Source of the DNA: Chara braunii
Lineage: Eukaryota; Streptophyta; Charophyceae; Charales; Characeae
Direction: 5' to 3'
Assembly (NCBI GenBank): GCA_003427395.1
Contig: BFEA01000318.1
Span: forward strand, 1,081,543-1,117,469
Length of the DNA stretch: 35,927 nt
Shown: in pieces, positions 19,333 to 29,411 of the stretch
Position numbering within the stretch: the first letter of the stretch is position 1
Layout of the letters: each line of letters begins with the position of its first letter
Notes under the pieces: model-generated
What the model saw: only the letters and a program-made list of their open reading frames with translations
Database searches by the model: none
Told to the model about the DNA's origin: nothing
Position numbers and translations under genes: made by a program

Positions 19333-21282
19333 ATGACGTATGCTAGGGAAGACCCCAATGTAGTCTTGCCTATTGAAAACGCGGGCGCACTGGAGTTGTC
19401 CTTACGCAGATTGGTTAGGAAAGATGAATATATAAGTTTCTGGTGGGGTACATCTTTGAATAAGGATATCTTTATTTGATTGAATCTGGCTTCAACGATG
19501 ATGGGAACAGTGCAAATGGTAAAAGTAACTATATACACCTCGTCATCTTTTTGGATTACCTTTGGTATCAAGCTGACACTAGGATGTGGGAATCTGCTTG
19601 TGAGGCCATTAAGACTAGCTGCGGTGACTGCCACAAAATGGACAAAAGAAATATGTCAGAGAAGAGATGGGTTAATATTCGTTGTTATAGAGGTCAAGGA
19701 TGCTGATAAGTTTGTGCTCCCCTCCTCCCTGTTGCGAGTCGTCTTGCCCAAGTTTATTGTGGAAGAGTATTTCAAGGGACGAGAGAAAATAAAAATAACA
19801 GTGAAGGCCGCTTTAGTAGTACGAGGATGGAGACACAAGCGTTATACGAACGACGTAGTATACAGTCTGTACCTAGAAATAGGATCCATGCCCCTTAATC
19901 GAGGACTTCGAAGTACGACTTACATTGTTAGCACCTACACCGATTCTCACGATCCGGACCAAAGACTTGAATACTGGGATGAACTCCGAATGAAGGTAGG
20001 CAGGCGGTGAATGTTATTTACTTTCCTCGATTCGTATTAGAAACTTATGGTTTTAATTCAGGTAGTTTTACGCATCTGATTGCATTATTCGTATGTATTT
20101 GTGACGCTTCTAACTGTTCTGCCAGATCGGTGTCAAAAAGATTATGCGTTCGTAAATCGGTGGAATCGGTTGCCTTTAGATTTGTTAAGATGGGGAAAAA
20201 AATACTTATTAAAAACTATCATGGACTTACGGCCTGACGCTTCGTCGCTTACTGTACTTGTACAGATCAACAGTAGTGGTCATGACTAAAGATGGCGGGT
20301 TGGCTAAGGTGTTACTTTGGAGGAATTTGTCTCTCGCTAAAGCACTGACGCGTGAGTCTGTAAATGATTTAATGCCCCAAGACCTTATAGGTCTGTTGTT
20401 TCAAGGAAAGGACCTGCCTAACCTTTTTTGCGATTACCACAACTTGAACATTTTGAAAAAGTGGGATGAGAGAGCGATGTTGACTGTGTTGCCTTTGTTC
20501 GTGTATGAGGAGTTGAGCGAGGGGGTATATGATTTTATGCTGAGATCGTGAACTTTGAGTAAACTCGAGGGTTTGTTGAGATTGAGGTTTCCTGAAAATG
20601 AAGTCCACAACCATCATTGTGAAAACCCTAAGCAGATAGTCGGTGGTACGTCCGCACGAGGGGAACTAGGTAGTATACAGAAATAGGAGAGCGAATGATG
20701 CAACTAGAGAGAGGCTGGAAAGGCAAGTGAAAGGTCACAAAGGGATCGTCAGATGAGCTAGCTAGTGGAAGTGGGGAGAAAACGAATAATGATAATCAAG
20801 GTTTTTTTCGATCTACAAAGGCTGAGAAAAAGCGATGTGAGGACCAAGGAAAGAAAGGAGATAAAAAAGTGATTAATATGGAAGAAGGACATAAACCTCC
20901 TAAGTTGACCAAGACCCAACGAAGGGCAAGAAACCGAGCTCAAATTATCATGGGTCGTGGGCGAGGTCAAGATTGCGGAAGAGGTCGAGGAAATGGTGGT
21001 CGAGGAAATGGTGGTCGATGAAATGGTAGTCGAGGAAATAGTGGTCGAGGAAATGGTGGTCAGGAAAGTGATCAAGTATCTTGGAAAAGAAGAGTGAATT
21101 TAAGGAATGTTGTCTGCAGGTGTTGTACCCAAGAGGGGCATACAATGAGGTTTTGCCACGTCAGAAAGATTGATGAAGTTAATAGCCTAATAAACACCAG
21201 TATTGAAGGAGGTGTTTTTTACAGATTTAGGAACCCTATTGACCCAAACGTACCTGGAGGGATGAGACAAGAGGTCTTGTGA
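19333..21282 (+). pseudogene. Decayed retroelement gag-like gene with zinc knuckle
   Basis: Coding-like segments on the plus strand: 19333-19995 (ATG at 19333, in-frame TGA at 19477), a likely intron (AAG/GTAGGC donor at 19996, TTTTAATTCAG acceptor ending 20061), continuation 20062 to ~20250 in the same frame (TGA at 20077), a frame change near 20250-20280, 20258-20548 (TGA 20549), then about 20733-21282 back in the first frame. The last part has a Lys/Arg-rich stretch, RGRG/RGNGG repeats (20950-21060, TGA at 21019) and a CX2CX4HX4C zinc knuckle CRCCTQEGHTMRFC (21115-21156), the nucleocapsid signature of LTR-retroelement Gag. No protease, reverse transcriptase or integrase follows before 24 kb. 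Broken by stops and a frameshift, so a pseudogene. The upstream domain is not recognisable by eye. Confidence 0.55.
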
Positions 21283-22300
21283 CGGGAGTGTGGATGTTGG
21301 ACAAGGGCGACGACCTATATTAGTGGCAAAGAATCGTGAGGTCGTTGGATGATAACAGCGTCAAGAAGTCACGACAACCAAATATAGAAATATTTTCCTT
21401 TAAGAAGGGATAATTGCAAGATGACTATTAGATGATGGAATAAGGAAGGTATGCAGAAAGGTAAGCAAGAAGGGCGAGAAAATGTTGTCTACAGAGGAAT
21501 GAAATATGTCAAGTTTAGGAGGCTGTGAAATAAGATGGAGAAGGAGATGAAAAAAAATTAAACAGAGTCTTCAGATATCAGTGAAGGAAAAGATGGAGTT
21601 CGCTAAGATAATTAAGTGGAAGGTGAAGCAGGGATTTGTAATCATTGTATTGTTGAAGCACTCCTAACGTAAGCACAGGAGAATAGTGAAAGTTCAGAAA
21701 GGGAAAATGTAAAAGGATGGTGTAGAAATGAGTAAGCAGAGCGCTGAGCCTATTACCACTTAGTGCCTCAGAAGCCATTGAGTCACTGACTCTAGAAGTG
21801 GTTGGACAAATTTTTCAAAGTTTGCATGAATGATAGAAGAATACGAGAAATTCTTACTTAGAGGTAACAACTCATTCTTTTGAAAGGACAGAGAGTTTGA
21901 CAAAGACATCTTCACATAACTAAGAAGGAAGGGTAAGAGTTGTGTTGGCACTATATGAAGAGGATACGAATGATACAAAACGGTCATCGGTACAAACGGG
22001 TGAAACTTAGGGTTTTTGCTAAGACGGGATAGAAAGAAAAACCTATCGACATGAAGAGAGGCATAGGTAAGCAGACCGAAGAAAGGTTCAGACTTTATTA
22101 TTTAAGTAGTTGGGGCTTAACATAGGGAATTAGAAAAGGATTGCGCCTAACTACTGAATGAGCAACACTTTGATTCCTTTCTTTTAAAGTTATATAAAAT
22201 GACTCTCTCATTTTCCTTTCTTAAGATGAGATATTGTACTTTAGTAATTGAGCGTGAGGTAAGATATGTGATATGGTTGCTATTTATTTCTCCTTAGATG
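21283..22300. other. A/G-rich DNA, no gene
   Basis: Purine-rich, no frames with domain character and no pol motifs (searched by eye for DD-type reverse transcriptase and integrase HHCC patterns). Confidence 0.45.
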
Positions 22301-22308
22301 CAATATTG

Positions 22309-22495
22309 TACTTTAGTGAATAGGATATCTGAGGTGTCTTAGAGTATGTATTTCGTTGTTTTTAATTATTCGATTTAGAAAATTTTGTTTTTTTTTATAC
22401 TCTTACTTTAGTGAACAGGATACCTGAGGTGTCTTAGAGTATGTACTTTAGTATTTTTAATTGTTAGATTTAGAAATTTTGTTGTCTCTTTTATA
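22309..22495 (+). repeat. 95-bp tandem duplication
   Basis: TACTTTAGTGAA at 22309 and 22404 start two ~95-bp units (shared CTGAGGTGTCTTAGAGTATGT and ATTTAGAAA). A weaker third partial unit (TACTTTAGTAATTGAG) lies at about 22237. Confidence 0.85.
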
Positions 22496-22499
22496 CTTT

Positions 22500-24085
22500 T
22501 TTGAATCATCATGTGTACATTAGCATTTGAGGATAGAAGGGACAGGTGATCCGAGTTTCAAACTTCATTTTTGAGAGGGAGAACTGTTTTGACCCCATAT
22601 TTTGTACTCGGTTAAGTTTTCCTCTCCTAAGTCATTTTTGATTTTTATCTATTGGATATGCCGATGATGAACACTTTCACTTTCACAATTGAGTTGGTCC
22701 AGTGTCTCGTTTTGATTGATGAAATATGTATCTTGGATCTGTGTACAAACTGTGCTATCAAGTCTTGAACTATGATGTTCAGAAAAACGCCTAAGAGTTC
22801 AAGAAAGATAGAGTGAAAATTGATATGGACAATTTTTTCTATATTTTATTGTCTATTATTATTGTTGAGAAAGACCCCAAAAAGGGGGTGTGAAAAAGTC
22901 AAAAATTTTGATAGATTTGAAAAATCATGTGAGTCAGGGGAATGTATGTTATGAATGAAATTGATGTTTTTTTGCCTTTAGACAAGACAAGAGGTCAAAC
23001 AAATACTTTTTATATTTTTTTTATTGATATTTTGATTGACTTTTTCTGTTGGAAAAAGTTCCCCGAGATATGTGTCTGTCCGACCTATGATCAAGGTCTA
23101 GGAGACACGACCCCTAAGTGGCTCTGACGATGCCCTCTATCAGAGACAAAGTTGACAATCATGTTAAATCATTCTTATTGATGAAATTGTTTTATTTCAT
23201 ATATACATTCACTGAGGTTGTTCACCCATTAAAAGGCAACTTACGAGAGGAGAAAAATTATTTGGTCAAATTGTTTTTCATGTGTATATTTTTAAATGAT
23301 CATCGTTCATCCACTTTATGAGGTCGGTCTGAGGGACTTAAACCTACCAAGCCTATGGTGGAAAATATGTATCGTTGGGACGTAACTCCAAGCATGGGCT
23401 GCTGACCAAGTATAACCAGGCAACGGGCTTTCCGATTACGGCATGGAGCTGAGACCTGAGAGGAGTTTCCTTCATGATTGGATTGATTCAGGTAGATATC
23501 GGAGGGATCAAGAGTCAAGTCTATATATTTTTGATAGGAGGGCTTTTATCCTGTATTGCGTAACCAATACGGGTACCACCGTTAGACTAATAAAACGGTG
23601 GACCGCAGATCCGGTCTGATCAACCGACTGTGGTGGGGTGAGACCGATGTCGTTGATCCCCTCGCATTAGACTTCGGGTGAGACGAAAAAAATTGACTTA
23701 GATTAAAACCCGCGTCCAAAGGGTTGGGTTCAAACGAGATTCCTAACTCCTCGGACACCCAACGAGATCCTGGCTAATAAAGTCTAAAGTTGGGGGGAGA
23801 GGCTATCATTATCTTTCTTGGAAACCTCCGTAACTGTAGTACAAATTCAGTATCCTCACTTTTGAGTCATATGGAATAATTTTTTTGTTTTTTGCAATTT
23901 TTGAATATGTGGGAGACCCAGGTTAAAATCCTGGCAGTGTGGACGCACTAAGGGGGACAGTGAGGGTCTTCAAACCGCAACTTCATCCAGGAAATCAGAT
24001 TTTGACAACTTGTCGCGTCAAAAGGTTTTTGTTTGCATTTAGATTCCCCGGCGACGGGGACGTCGCTTAATGGGGTCCGAAAAAC
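22500..24085. other. AT-rich DNA with scattered hairpins
   Basis: No supported gene. Inverted repeats: ACTTTTTC/GAAAAAGT (about 23040-23060), CCTGTATTG/CAATACGGG (23550-23573, one G-T), CCACCGTT/AACGGTGG (23576-23601), CCCCG/CGGGG near 24045. At 23930-23945 CCAGG-TTAAAAT-CCTGG has the shape of a tRNA T-arm but no other arms. Confidence 0.45.
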
Positions 24086-24149
24086 TGTCGAAGCAAACAC
24101 CCTTTCAAGGGTATTTGCTCATGTTTTTGCATTCGATGTAGGATCGACA
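24086..24149 (+). mobile_element. LTR-terminal palindrome copy 3, possible minimal terminal repeat
   Basis: TGTCGAAGC...ATCGACA: TG/CA ends with a TGTCG/CGACA inverted pair only 64 bp apart. The internal hairpin GCAAACACCCTT/AAGGGTATTTGC (24093-24118) has one C-A mismatch. The sequence after CGACA (CCGGTTATCATACCGGAA) resembles what follows CGACA at 6028 (CC...CCGGAAGA). Either an LTR with a large internal deletion or a very short terminal repeat. Confidence 0.45.
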
Positions 24150-24980
24150 CCGGTTATCATACCGGAAAGAGCCTGAAGTGAAAAATAAGAATTTTTGGCA
24201 TGATGCCATGAAGCATATTTCTCGACCATTGAGGACGAAGTCGCTAGGTGATCATATGTCATGATACACCGTGTACGAAAAACAGGTAAAGGTTAGTAAA
24301 AATTAAAAGTCTTCGGCCGCAAGGGCCAAAGGGTTGGAAGAGAACAAGAAAAGGTCGCGCGGGGTGTGGCGACCACGATCTAAATCAGTCAAAGGTTCAG
24401 GCGGAAAATGAATTAGATCAAGTCCATTGGAGTCGGACCGACCGGTACGGGAGAATCTGTGGGTCGCAGTGCCGTAAGCTCGAAAGCTGACTGAAGTAAT
24501 AATATAAGCCACGGTCGCACGACCAGGGCAGCCAATAGAAACGTGCCATCACCACACCAAGCGGTGACGACCGGTGTTGGGCCTCTGAAAATGTCAATTG
24601 TTGTCTTCCTTTGCGAGGCCTCGAGTGTCGGGCACATCTACCTCTACTTGGTGTGGTACCAACTTACCTGCTACTTGAGCGTTTTTCCGCTGCTCTGAAG
24701 TGTCGCGAACCTCCTTCCCCACCACTTGAGTGTTTTCCCCGCCTCAACCCTCAAAGTCACAATCACAGGAAAGTATCAGGCTGAGCCCTTCGGGCCTTCC
24801 GAGCAACTTAGTGCCCTTGCGGGTCACACACACACACTCAAAACCGACAAGCACCGAGACAGGCACGCATACCAACCAACGTACACAGACCCAAACTTAG
24901 AAAAACGGGCTCAGGCCACTGGTCGGACTGAGCCCCGCTATTACATATGTACTGAGTTGCTCCCCTTCTACTCGAAGTAG
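24150..24980. other. Unannotated DNA
   Basis: No supported gene. Hairpins CCGGT/ACCGG (24151-24165), TGGCA/TGCCA (about 24197) and GGGCTCAG/CTGAGCCC (24907-24935). Confidence 0.4.
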
Positions 24981-25066
24981 GAGCTAGCTCAGTTGGTTAA
25001 GGTGCAGGACTATCATGCAAACGGTGCAGGGAACGAATCCACCCACCCCCTGAGCTAGCTCGTTTT
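24981..25066 (+). ncRNA. tRNA-like element, copy 1
   Basis: GAGCTAGCTCAG at 24981 and its exact 12-base complement CTGAGCTAGCTC ending 25061 form a terminal stem. TAGCTCAGTTGGTTAAGG is an excellent Pol III A box, and GGAACGAATCC is a B box with altered bases (GGTTCGAATCC expected). TTTT terminator at 25063-25066. The arms are not those of a standard functional tRNA, so this is a tRNA-derived SINE head or relic. A sibling lies at 26711-26800. Confidence 0.6.
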
Positions 25067-25094
25067 GTCAAGGAGTTTCGCAACGTTTTCGTTC

Positions 25095-25168
25095 GGGCTC
25101 AGGTGGTCGGGGCTCGAACCTGCGACCTCGGTATTAGGAATAAGTTAGGTTTGTTGAGACCTGAGCCC
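25095..25168 (-). ncRNA. tRNA-like element, copy 3
   Basis: Minus strand: GGGCTCAGGT ... GCAGGTTCGAGCCCC ... ACCTGAGCCC. The 10-base terminal stem is perfect and GGTTCGAGCCC is a near-consensus B box, but the A box is poor and the D arm is missing. tRNA relic or SINE part. Confidence 0.5.
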
Positions 25169-25240
25169 TACTATAAAGAGGTTAAATTTTGTTCGATTAT
25201 TCTTTTATTTTATTTTCTTTTTGGACTTTCTGCCTTTCCT

Positions 25241-25291
25241 TTTTTTTTTTTTTTTTTTTNNNNNNNNNNNTTTTTTTTTTTTTTTTTTTTT
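25241..25291. repeat. Poly-T with gap (11 N at 25260-25270)
   Basis: T run split by 11 N. The gap probably reflects homopolymer collapse. Confidence 0.95.
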
Positions 25292-25988
25292 CTTCTTTCA
25301 TTTGTCGTTAAGTTATTTGTTTTTATTTCTTTTTCTTTATCTTTTAATTTGTACGATTTCCCTTCAACTTACCTCAAACAAATTTGCCTCGAATCTCGGG
25401 CAAATTCGTTCCCGAGAAAGGTGTTCGATACCCTGTCGCGGCGGCAGTGCTTCGAGCGAGGCTTGTCGGACCAGCATGGAGTTCGTGAGTAGAAGCGTGG
25501 CGTGCACAACTAGGTGAGGAGCAAGCTGTGCGAATGAGATAGCGAAGAAGACGTGCGCAGAAAAGTGAGAGGCATAGGAAGGAGGAAAGGAAGACGCTAG
25601 ACAATACGGGCTCACGAGTAAAGAAAGTGGTCACGCGGGCGATAGAGGGAGGCACACGAAGAAGAAGAAGAAGAAGGAGAAGAAAAAGAAGGAGAAGATA
25701 CTCATCTGGCCATGCCGCCGCCGATAGCCTCGTAAGGTGGGCTCGTCGCCCACCCGACTTCATTGGAAAGCGTGTTTCTGCCTGTCATGCCTCGTAGGCT
25801 ATAGTCTCGGTATGCTGCAGCGTGACGGATCGGGGAGCATCTAGCGACGACGACGACGACAAAGGGAGTGAGAGTGAAAACAAGTAAGTCTTCAATTTTG
25901 CGGTTGTCATCACGACACTTTCGTTGATAGGATGAACAAAATTGGATGGATCTACCGCTATAACATGAACGTCTTCACTACATTGCGC
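25292..25988. other. Mixed DNA with GAA/GAC simple repeats
   Basis: No gene. GAAGAA repeat at 25657-25700 and GAC repeat at 25847-25860. Block 25710-25850 is diverged from 32950-33090. A single copy of the GGATGAACAAAAT...ATCTACC motif lies at 25930 (array at 31280-31680). Confidence 0.5.
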
Positions 25989-26051
25989 TGTCGGGGCAAA
26001 TACCCTGACAAGGGTATTGCCAGGGGTTTTGAACGTCGGACGCTGTCCGAC
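25989..26051 (+). repeat. LTR-terminal palindrome copy 4 plus second hairpin
   Basis: TGTCGGG, then GCAAATACCCT/AGGGTATTGC (25997-26020), followed by GTCGGAC/GTCCGAC (26035-26051). No CGACA end was found nearby, so element boundaries are unknown. Confidence 0.6.
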
Positions 26052-26710
26052 TCTTTCGTTGAATTGAAGGACTTGATGAGACTGACTTTGCCAAAAACTT
26101 CATTCAGATCATACCTGTGACTGAGAGACTAATAGTTTTGTAGCTTTAGTTCGGACACCTGTGATGTCCGAGAGTAGCAACAATAATCGGAAGTGCTTTG
26201 CTTTGTTGGGGCCGCTGAGGCACGCGGACGTGGGAACGCTAGGGCTAGACCTATTCTACCTAGAATAATGTCGCGCGGCTGCTAAGCTGCGCGATTCAGG
26301 GCTTGAGTGGGCTAAAAAGAGGGAACGTCAGGTATAGGACGTCAATGCGGGAGAGATGGGTCACATGTTTTTATTGGGCTATGAAATTTGACTCCCGGTC
26401 GGGTCCCGACGCCGGAGTCGCGGCTAAAAGGTTGACTTATCAAGCCTACCAGACTAGGCCCCTGACGGTAGGCTGCGGGGAGTCAGCTTTGAAGCAAGCA
26501 GGCAGACAGGCAGGGCGTGCAAGGCCACAGGCAGGCAGGGCCTGCGAGGCTGCAGGCAAGGCGGAGTCGAGACTGTAACGGTCGGGCAAGGCGGAGCCGG
26601 GACTGTAACGGCCGAGCTAGGCGAAGCTAGGCCTGCAAAGGCCATGGGCATACGAGATCAGGGTGGGAACTCTTCTTATTGAAGAGTTACCCTTGCTCAT
26701 ATTGTAGTAA
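26052..26710. other. Unannotated DNA with ~31-bp tandem unit
   Basis: CGGACA/TGTCCG hairpin (26152-26170), TCGCGC/GCGCGA (about 26270), and at 26500-26645 GGCAGG then GGCAAGGCGGAG...CTGTAACGG units of about 31 bp. No gene. Confidence 0.5.
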
Positions 26711-26800
26711 GAGCTAGCCCAGTGGGTAGACGTATCAGACCGCCATGCTGCAGATGCAGGGGACGAATCCGGTAGTACCCTACTTGTGCTAACTCTTTTT
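26711..26800 (+). ncRNA. tRNA-like element, copy 2
   Basis: GAGCTAGCCCAGTGGGTAGAC (A box type) ... GCAGGGGACGAATCC (B box type) ... GTGCTAACTC followed by TTTTT. Same order and spacing as 24981-25066, including the unusual ACGAATCC, so the two derive from one source. The terminal stem is weaker here. Confidence 0.55.
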
Positions 26801-26950
26801 GAGGAGCAACACTAAGGGTCTGAATAGACCTAGCACGGCCAAATTTCGGTCGTGCGATCCTTGAGATCGCGAGGTTGAAATTCGCCACGCGGATCTGTAG
26901 AGGTCACTGCGCGAGGATGACACGAATAAATCGAGAGATTGTCCAAAATT

Positions 26951-27023
26951 TTCGAGTGTCTCAAGACTCGAACTTGGGTCTGTATTTCAACAGTTCGTGG
27001 GTGTACCACCACGAGCTGTGACC
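26951..27023 (-). ncRNA. tRNA-like element, copy 4
   Basis: Minus strand: CAGCTCGTGGTGGTACACC (A-box-like, with TCGTGG/CCACGA arm), CTGT-TGAAAT-ACAG (anticodon-arm-like), CAAG-TTCGAGT-CTTG (good T arm with a 7-nt loop). Three arms in tRNA order. The acceptor stem does not pair. Relic or SINE head. Confidence 0.5.
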
Positions 27024-28192
27024 GTTGGCTTTGGGCCAACGGAAAAGAAGCAAAAAAAAAAAAAAAACTAAACAACGAGGAACGTCACTTGGCGTCTTTA
27101 GAAGTGACTGGGGCACTTCAGTCCCCAGTCTGTGTGATAGTGCCCGTTAAAACAGGCGACCGTTTCTGCAAAAATGTAAGAGTTTTTTTTTTTTTTTTCC
27201 TCAGATTTTCTTTAGGATTTTTTATTTTTAGATTTATTTTGAACTTTATTTTATTTTCTTTCTTTAGATTCTTTAGATTTTGTTTTTCTTCCTCTTGTTC
27301 ATGATTCTACTAGAGCACCTGTTCGTCTTTTCGAACGGGCTGCTACTGCCATCCACGGATGGGCGAAGTCGAATGTATCGACTGCTAGAACAGGGAATTG
27401 TTCACTACTGAGGCTACCACTACTACTACTACAACTACTACTGCAGGAAAGAGAGAGACACGGAGGCCTTACCTAGAGGCGACGAGGAGCAACGCAGCGA
27501 CCAACAGGTAAGCCTCCAACTGTGCAGTTCCTCCAGCTCGGCGCCTGTTCACGTACAGGCTGCAGAGCGTCGCCTGCACCTGGCGACGTGGGCATTCGGG
27601 TACGGGCGCGTGGGAAAGGGCACATTTGAAATTTGTTTTTTAGAGTTTCGTTTTTTTTTTTTTTCTATTCGTTGGTATTGCCCGCTCCCCTCATCTTACC
27701 TGCGCCCGTTGGGTTTTGAGAACGGGCAGCAGAATGACACTGTACCTAACGCTATTGGCGCCCAGGTACGGGCGCGCGGTAGGACAGGGGAATGAGCCCC
27801 TGTTGAGCTTGACTCTAGTTCGACTCCGTGAAATGACCAAGGGGGAAACGGGGGGGGGCAAGATGAAAAAGAAGAGGGGAAAAAAGGAAGGGAAGAAAAA
27901 TATAACGGGCATGAATGTGGCCGCGGCCGTAGAACAGGTGCAGGCCCTAGAAGGTTCTAAGGGTTGATGGGACAGCGCCTGTTCAGTTGAACAGACAACT
28001 TTGAAGTGGCTGAGTACAACCATTTCCATGAGCACCTGGCCTGGGAAACGGCCAGGTACTCCTGGAATCTGACGACCCTGGTTCCCCTAGGGGAAAGCCA
28101 AGGCACATGGCTCCTGACCATTGATTTAGATCAAGGGCCAGGAGCACTGACGAATTTTGCCTGGCTGTGGGCAGCTTTGCCCACAGCCATCG
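27022..28192. other. Hairpin-dense region upstream of a TATA motif
   Basis: No gene. Perfect short inverted repeats: CCGTTGG (27022-27042), GTCACTT/AAGTGAC (27084-27108), GACTGGGG/CCCCAGTC (27106-27130), GCCTGT/ACAGGC (27543-27560), GTCGCC/GGCGAC (27569-27587), GCCCGTT/AACGGGC (27704-27727), GCGCCC/GGGCGC (27758-27775), ACAGGGG/CCCCTGT (27784-27803), CTGTTCA/TGAACAG (27979-27994), CCTGGCC/GGCCAGG (28035-28056), GGCTGTGGGCA/TGCCCACAGCC (28163-28188). An ACT repeat lies at 27413-27440 and a CAG/GTAAGC donor-like site at 27508. Could be the U3-like part of an unrecognised element. Confidence 0.5.
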
Positions 28193-28211
28193 GCTGGCTA
28201 TAAAAGCCAGC
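28193..28211 (+). promoter_or_regulatory. TATA box in a hairpin loop
   Basis: TATAAAA (28199-28205) is exactly the loop between GCTGGC and GCCAGC. It is preceded by GC-rich hairpins and followed by G/T-skewed sequence. A core promoter is plausible, with transcription rightward about 30 bp on. No start-site evidence. Confidence 0.45.
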
Positions 28212-29348
28212 ACTCTACCCAGCAGCCTCACACTTGCGGCAGTGCTGCTGGGGCATTCACTTGAGTGAATGCTGGCTGCCTGCTGCATGCTGCTGGAGAG
28301 GGGCGGTGCTGCCGATGGAGGTGCTGGAGTGGAGAGTGGAGGTCTGCAGTGAGAGGGGAAGGAAGAGACTGCCGTGGCCACCGTGCTACGTGGTGCCAGT
28401 GGGAGGTGTTGCTTTTGCGACAAGTCTTCGGCAAGCGGTGTAGAGGAAGCTCTGCCCGTTTTGCACGGCAGCGACGCTGTCAGTGAGGAAGTGCTGCCGG
28501 TTGCTTTTGGGACGGTGGCAGCAACATTTTTCGGTGGGGTCGTGCTGCTGAGATTGGCGGTGATATCAACGTTTTTTTGGGGGGGTAATGTTGGCGGCAT
28601 GTCGGCAGCACTATTGTAAAGGAAGATGTTGTGGGTCTTTTGCGTCGCAGTGGAGACAGTTTTTTGTGTGTGATCTGACGATGGTGTTGCGGGGCAACCA
28701 TGGTACCAGTTTTGACAGCGCAGCAAGCAGTAGTCCGCGTTATTTTTGTGGTGCACGGCGGTTATGGTGGATTTCATTGTGGCCTGGAGGTTGGACTGAC
28801 ACTGGTGGGTGGTTGGGATTGTGCGGCAGTGGTGCGCGGACCGGCGACATGAGGGAAATACGAAATGAATGCTTGCGGCAGCAGTTATTGTAGTGCGGTA
28901 CTTGCGGTTTACGCCTGAAGGACATCATTATTTTGGGGGGTCTTGCAACACATGCGGTTTGGACCGGGGGCCACCTTTATTTTTTTTGTCGTGCACAGTG
29001 CAAGCGGTTTTGAGTTTTGGACCATCTGGTATTCTGGGTGATAGTATGGGATTGCATTGAGACCATCTAGGACCATTTTGGGACTAAGTGGGACTGGTTG
29101 TTGTGATCGGAACCAACATGTTGGTGTGGCTATTGTGAGCGGACATGGTGATGGGAGGCGGTGTGAACTTGCGGTTGGTTAGGGAGTATCCTTGGTGGTG
29201 AAGGTGCAGTAGAGACTGCGTTGGGACTGTCTGGGACGTTGAGAAGACGTGGGACTTACTCTTGAGAGCACCCTCTTTGAGGTTTATCTCATTCAGATAT
29301 CTCCGTGGACCCAATCTTGGTGTGATCAGACACTTGGAGAAGGCGGCG
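28212..29348. other. G/T-skewed region, possible transcript leader
   Basis: Strong excess of G and T on the plus strand, GCTGCTG-rich at first, with palindrome GCATTCACTTGAGTGAATGC at 28253-28272. A 264-codon minus frame (28777-27983) is low complexity and antisense to the TATA motif, so I leave it out. Confidence 0.4.
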
Positions 29349-29411
29349 GACCGTCGTTCAGTGAAACGACTACAACTTCTGGAGTTGTGAGCCGCGCGTT
29401 CTACGACGGTC
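29349..29411. other. Three-stem inverted-repeat cluster
   Basis: GACCGTCG (29349) pairs with CGACGGTC (29404-29411). Inside are GTCGTT/AACGAC (29353-29370) and ACAACT/AGTTGT (29372-29388). The outer stem and first inner stem share GTCG, so the two folds compete. Confidence 0.5.

Noticed and set aside
21115-21156. Zinc knuckle as part of a cellular RNA-binding protein
   Set aside because: Surrounding stops, the frameshift, the RG-rich spacer and the repeat context fit retroelement Gag better.
27983-28777. 264-codon minus-strand frame, the longest in the window
   Set aside because: Ser/Thr/Ala/Pro-rich low complexity, complement of a G/T-skewed region, antisense to the TATA motif, with several plus frames also open. 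No domain seen.
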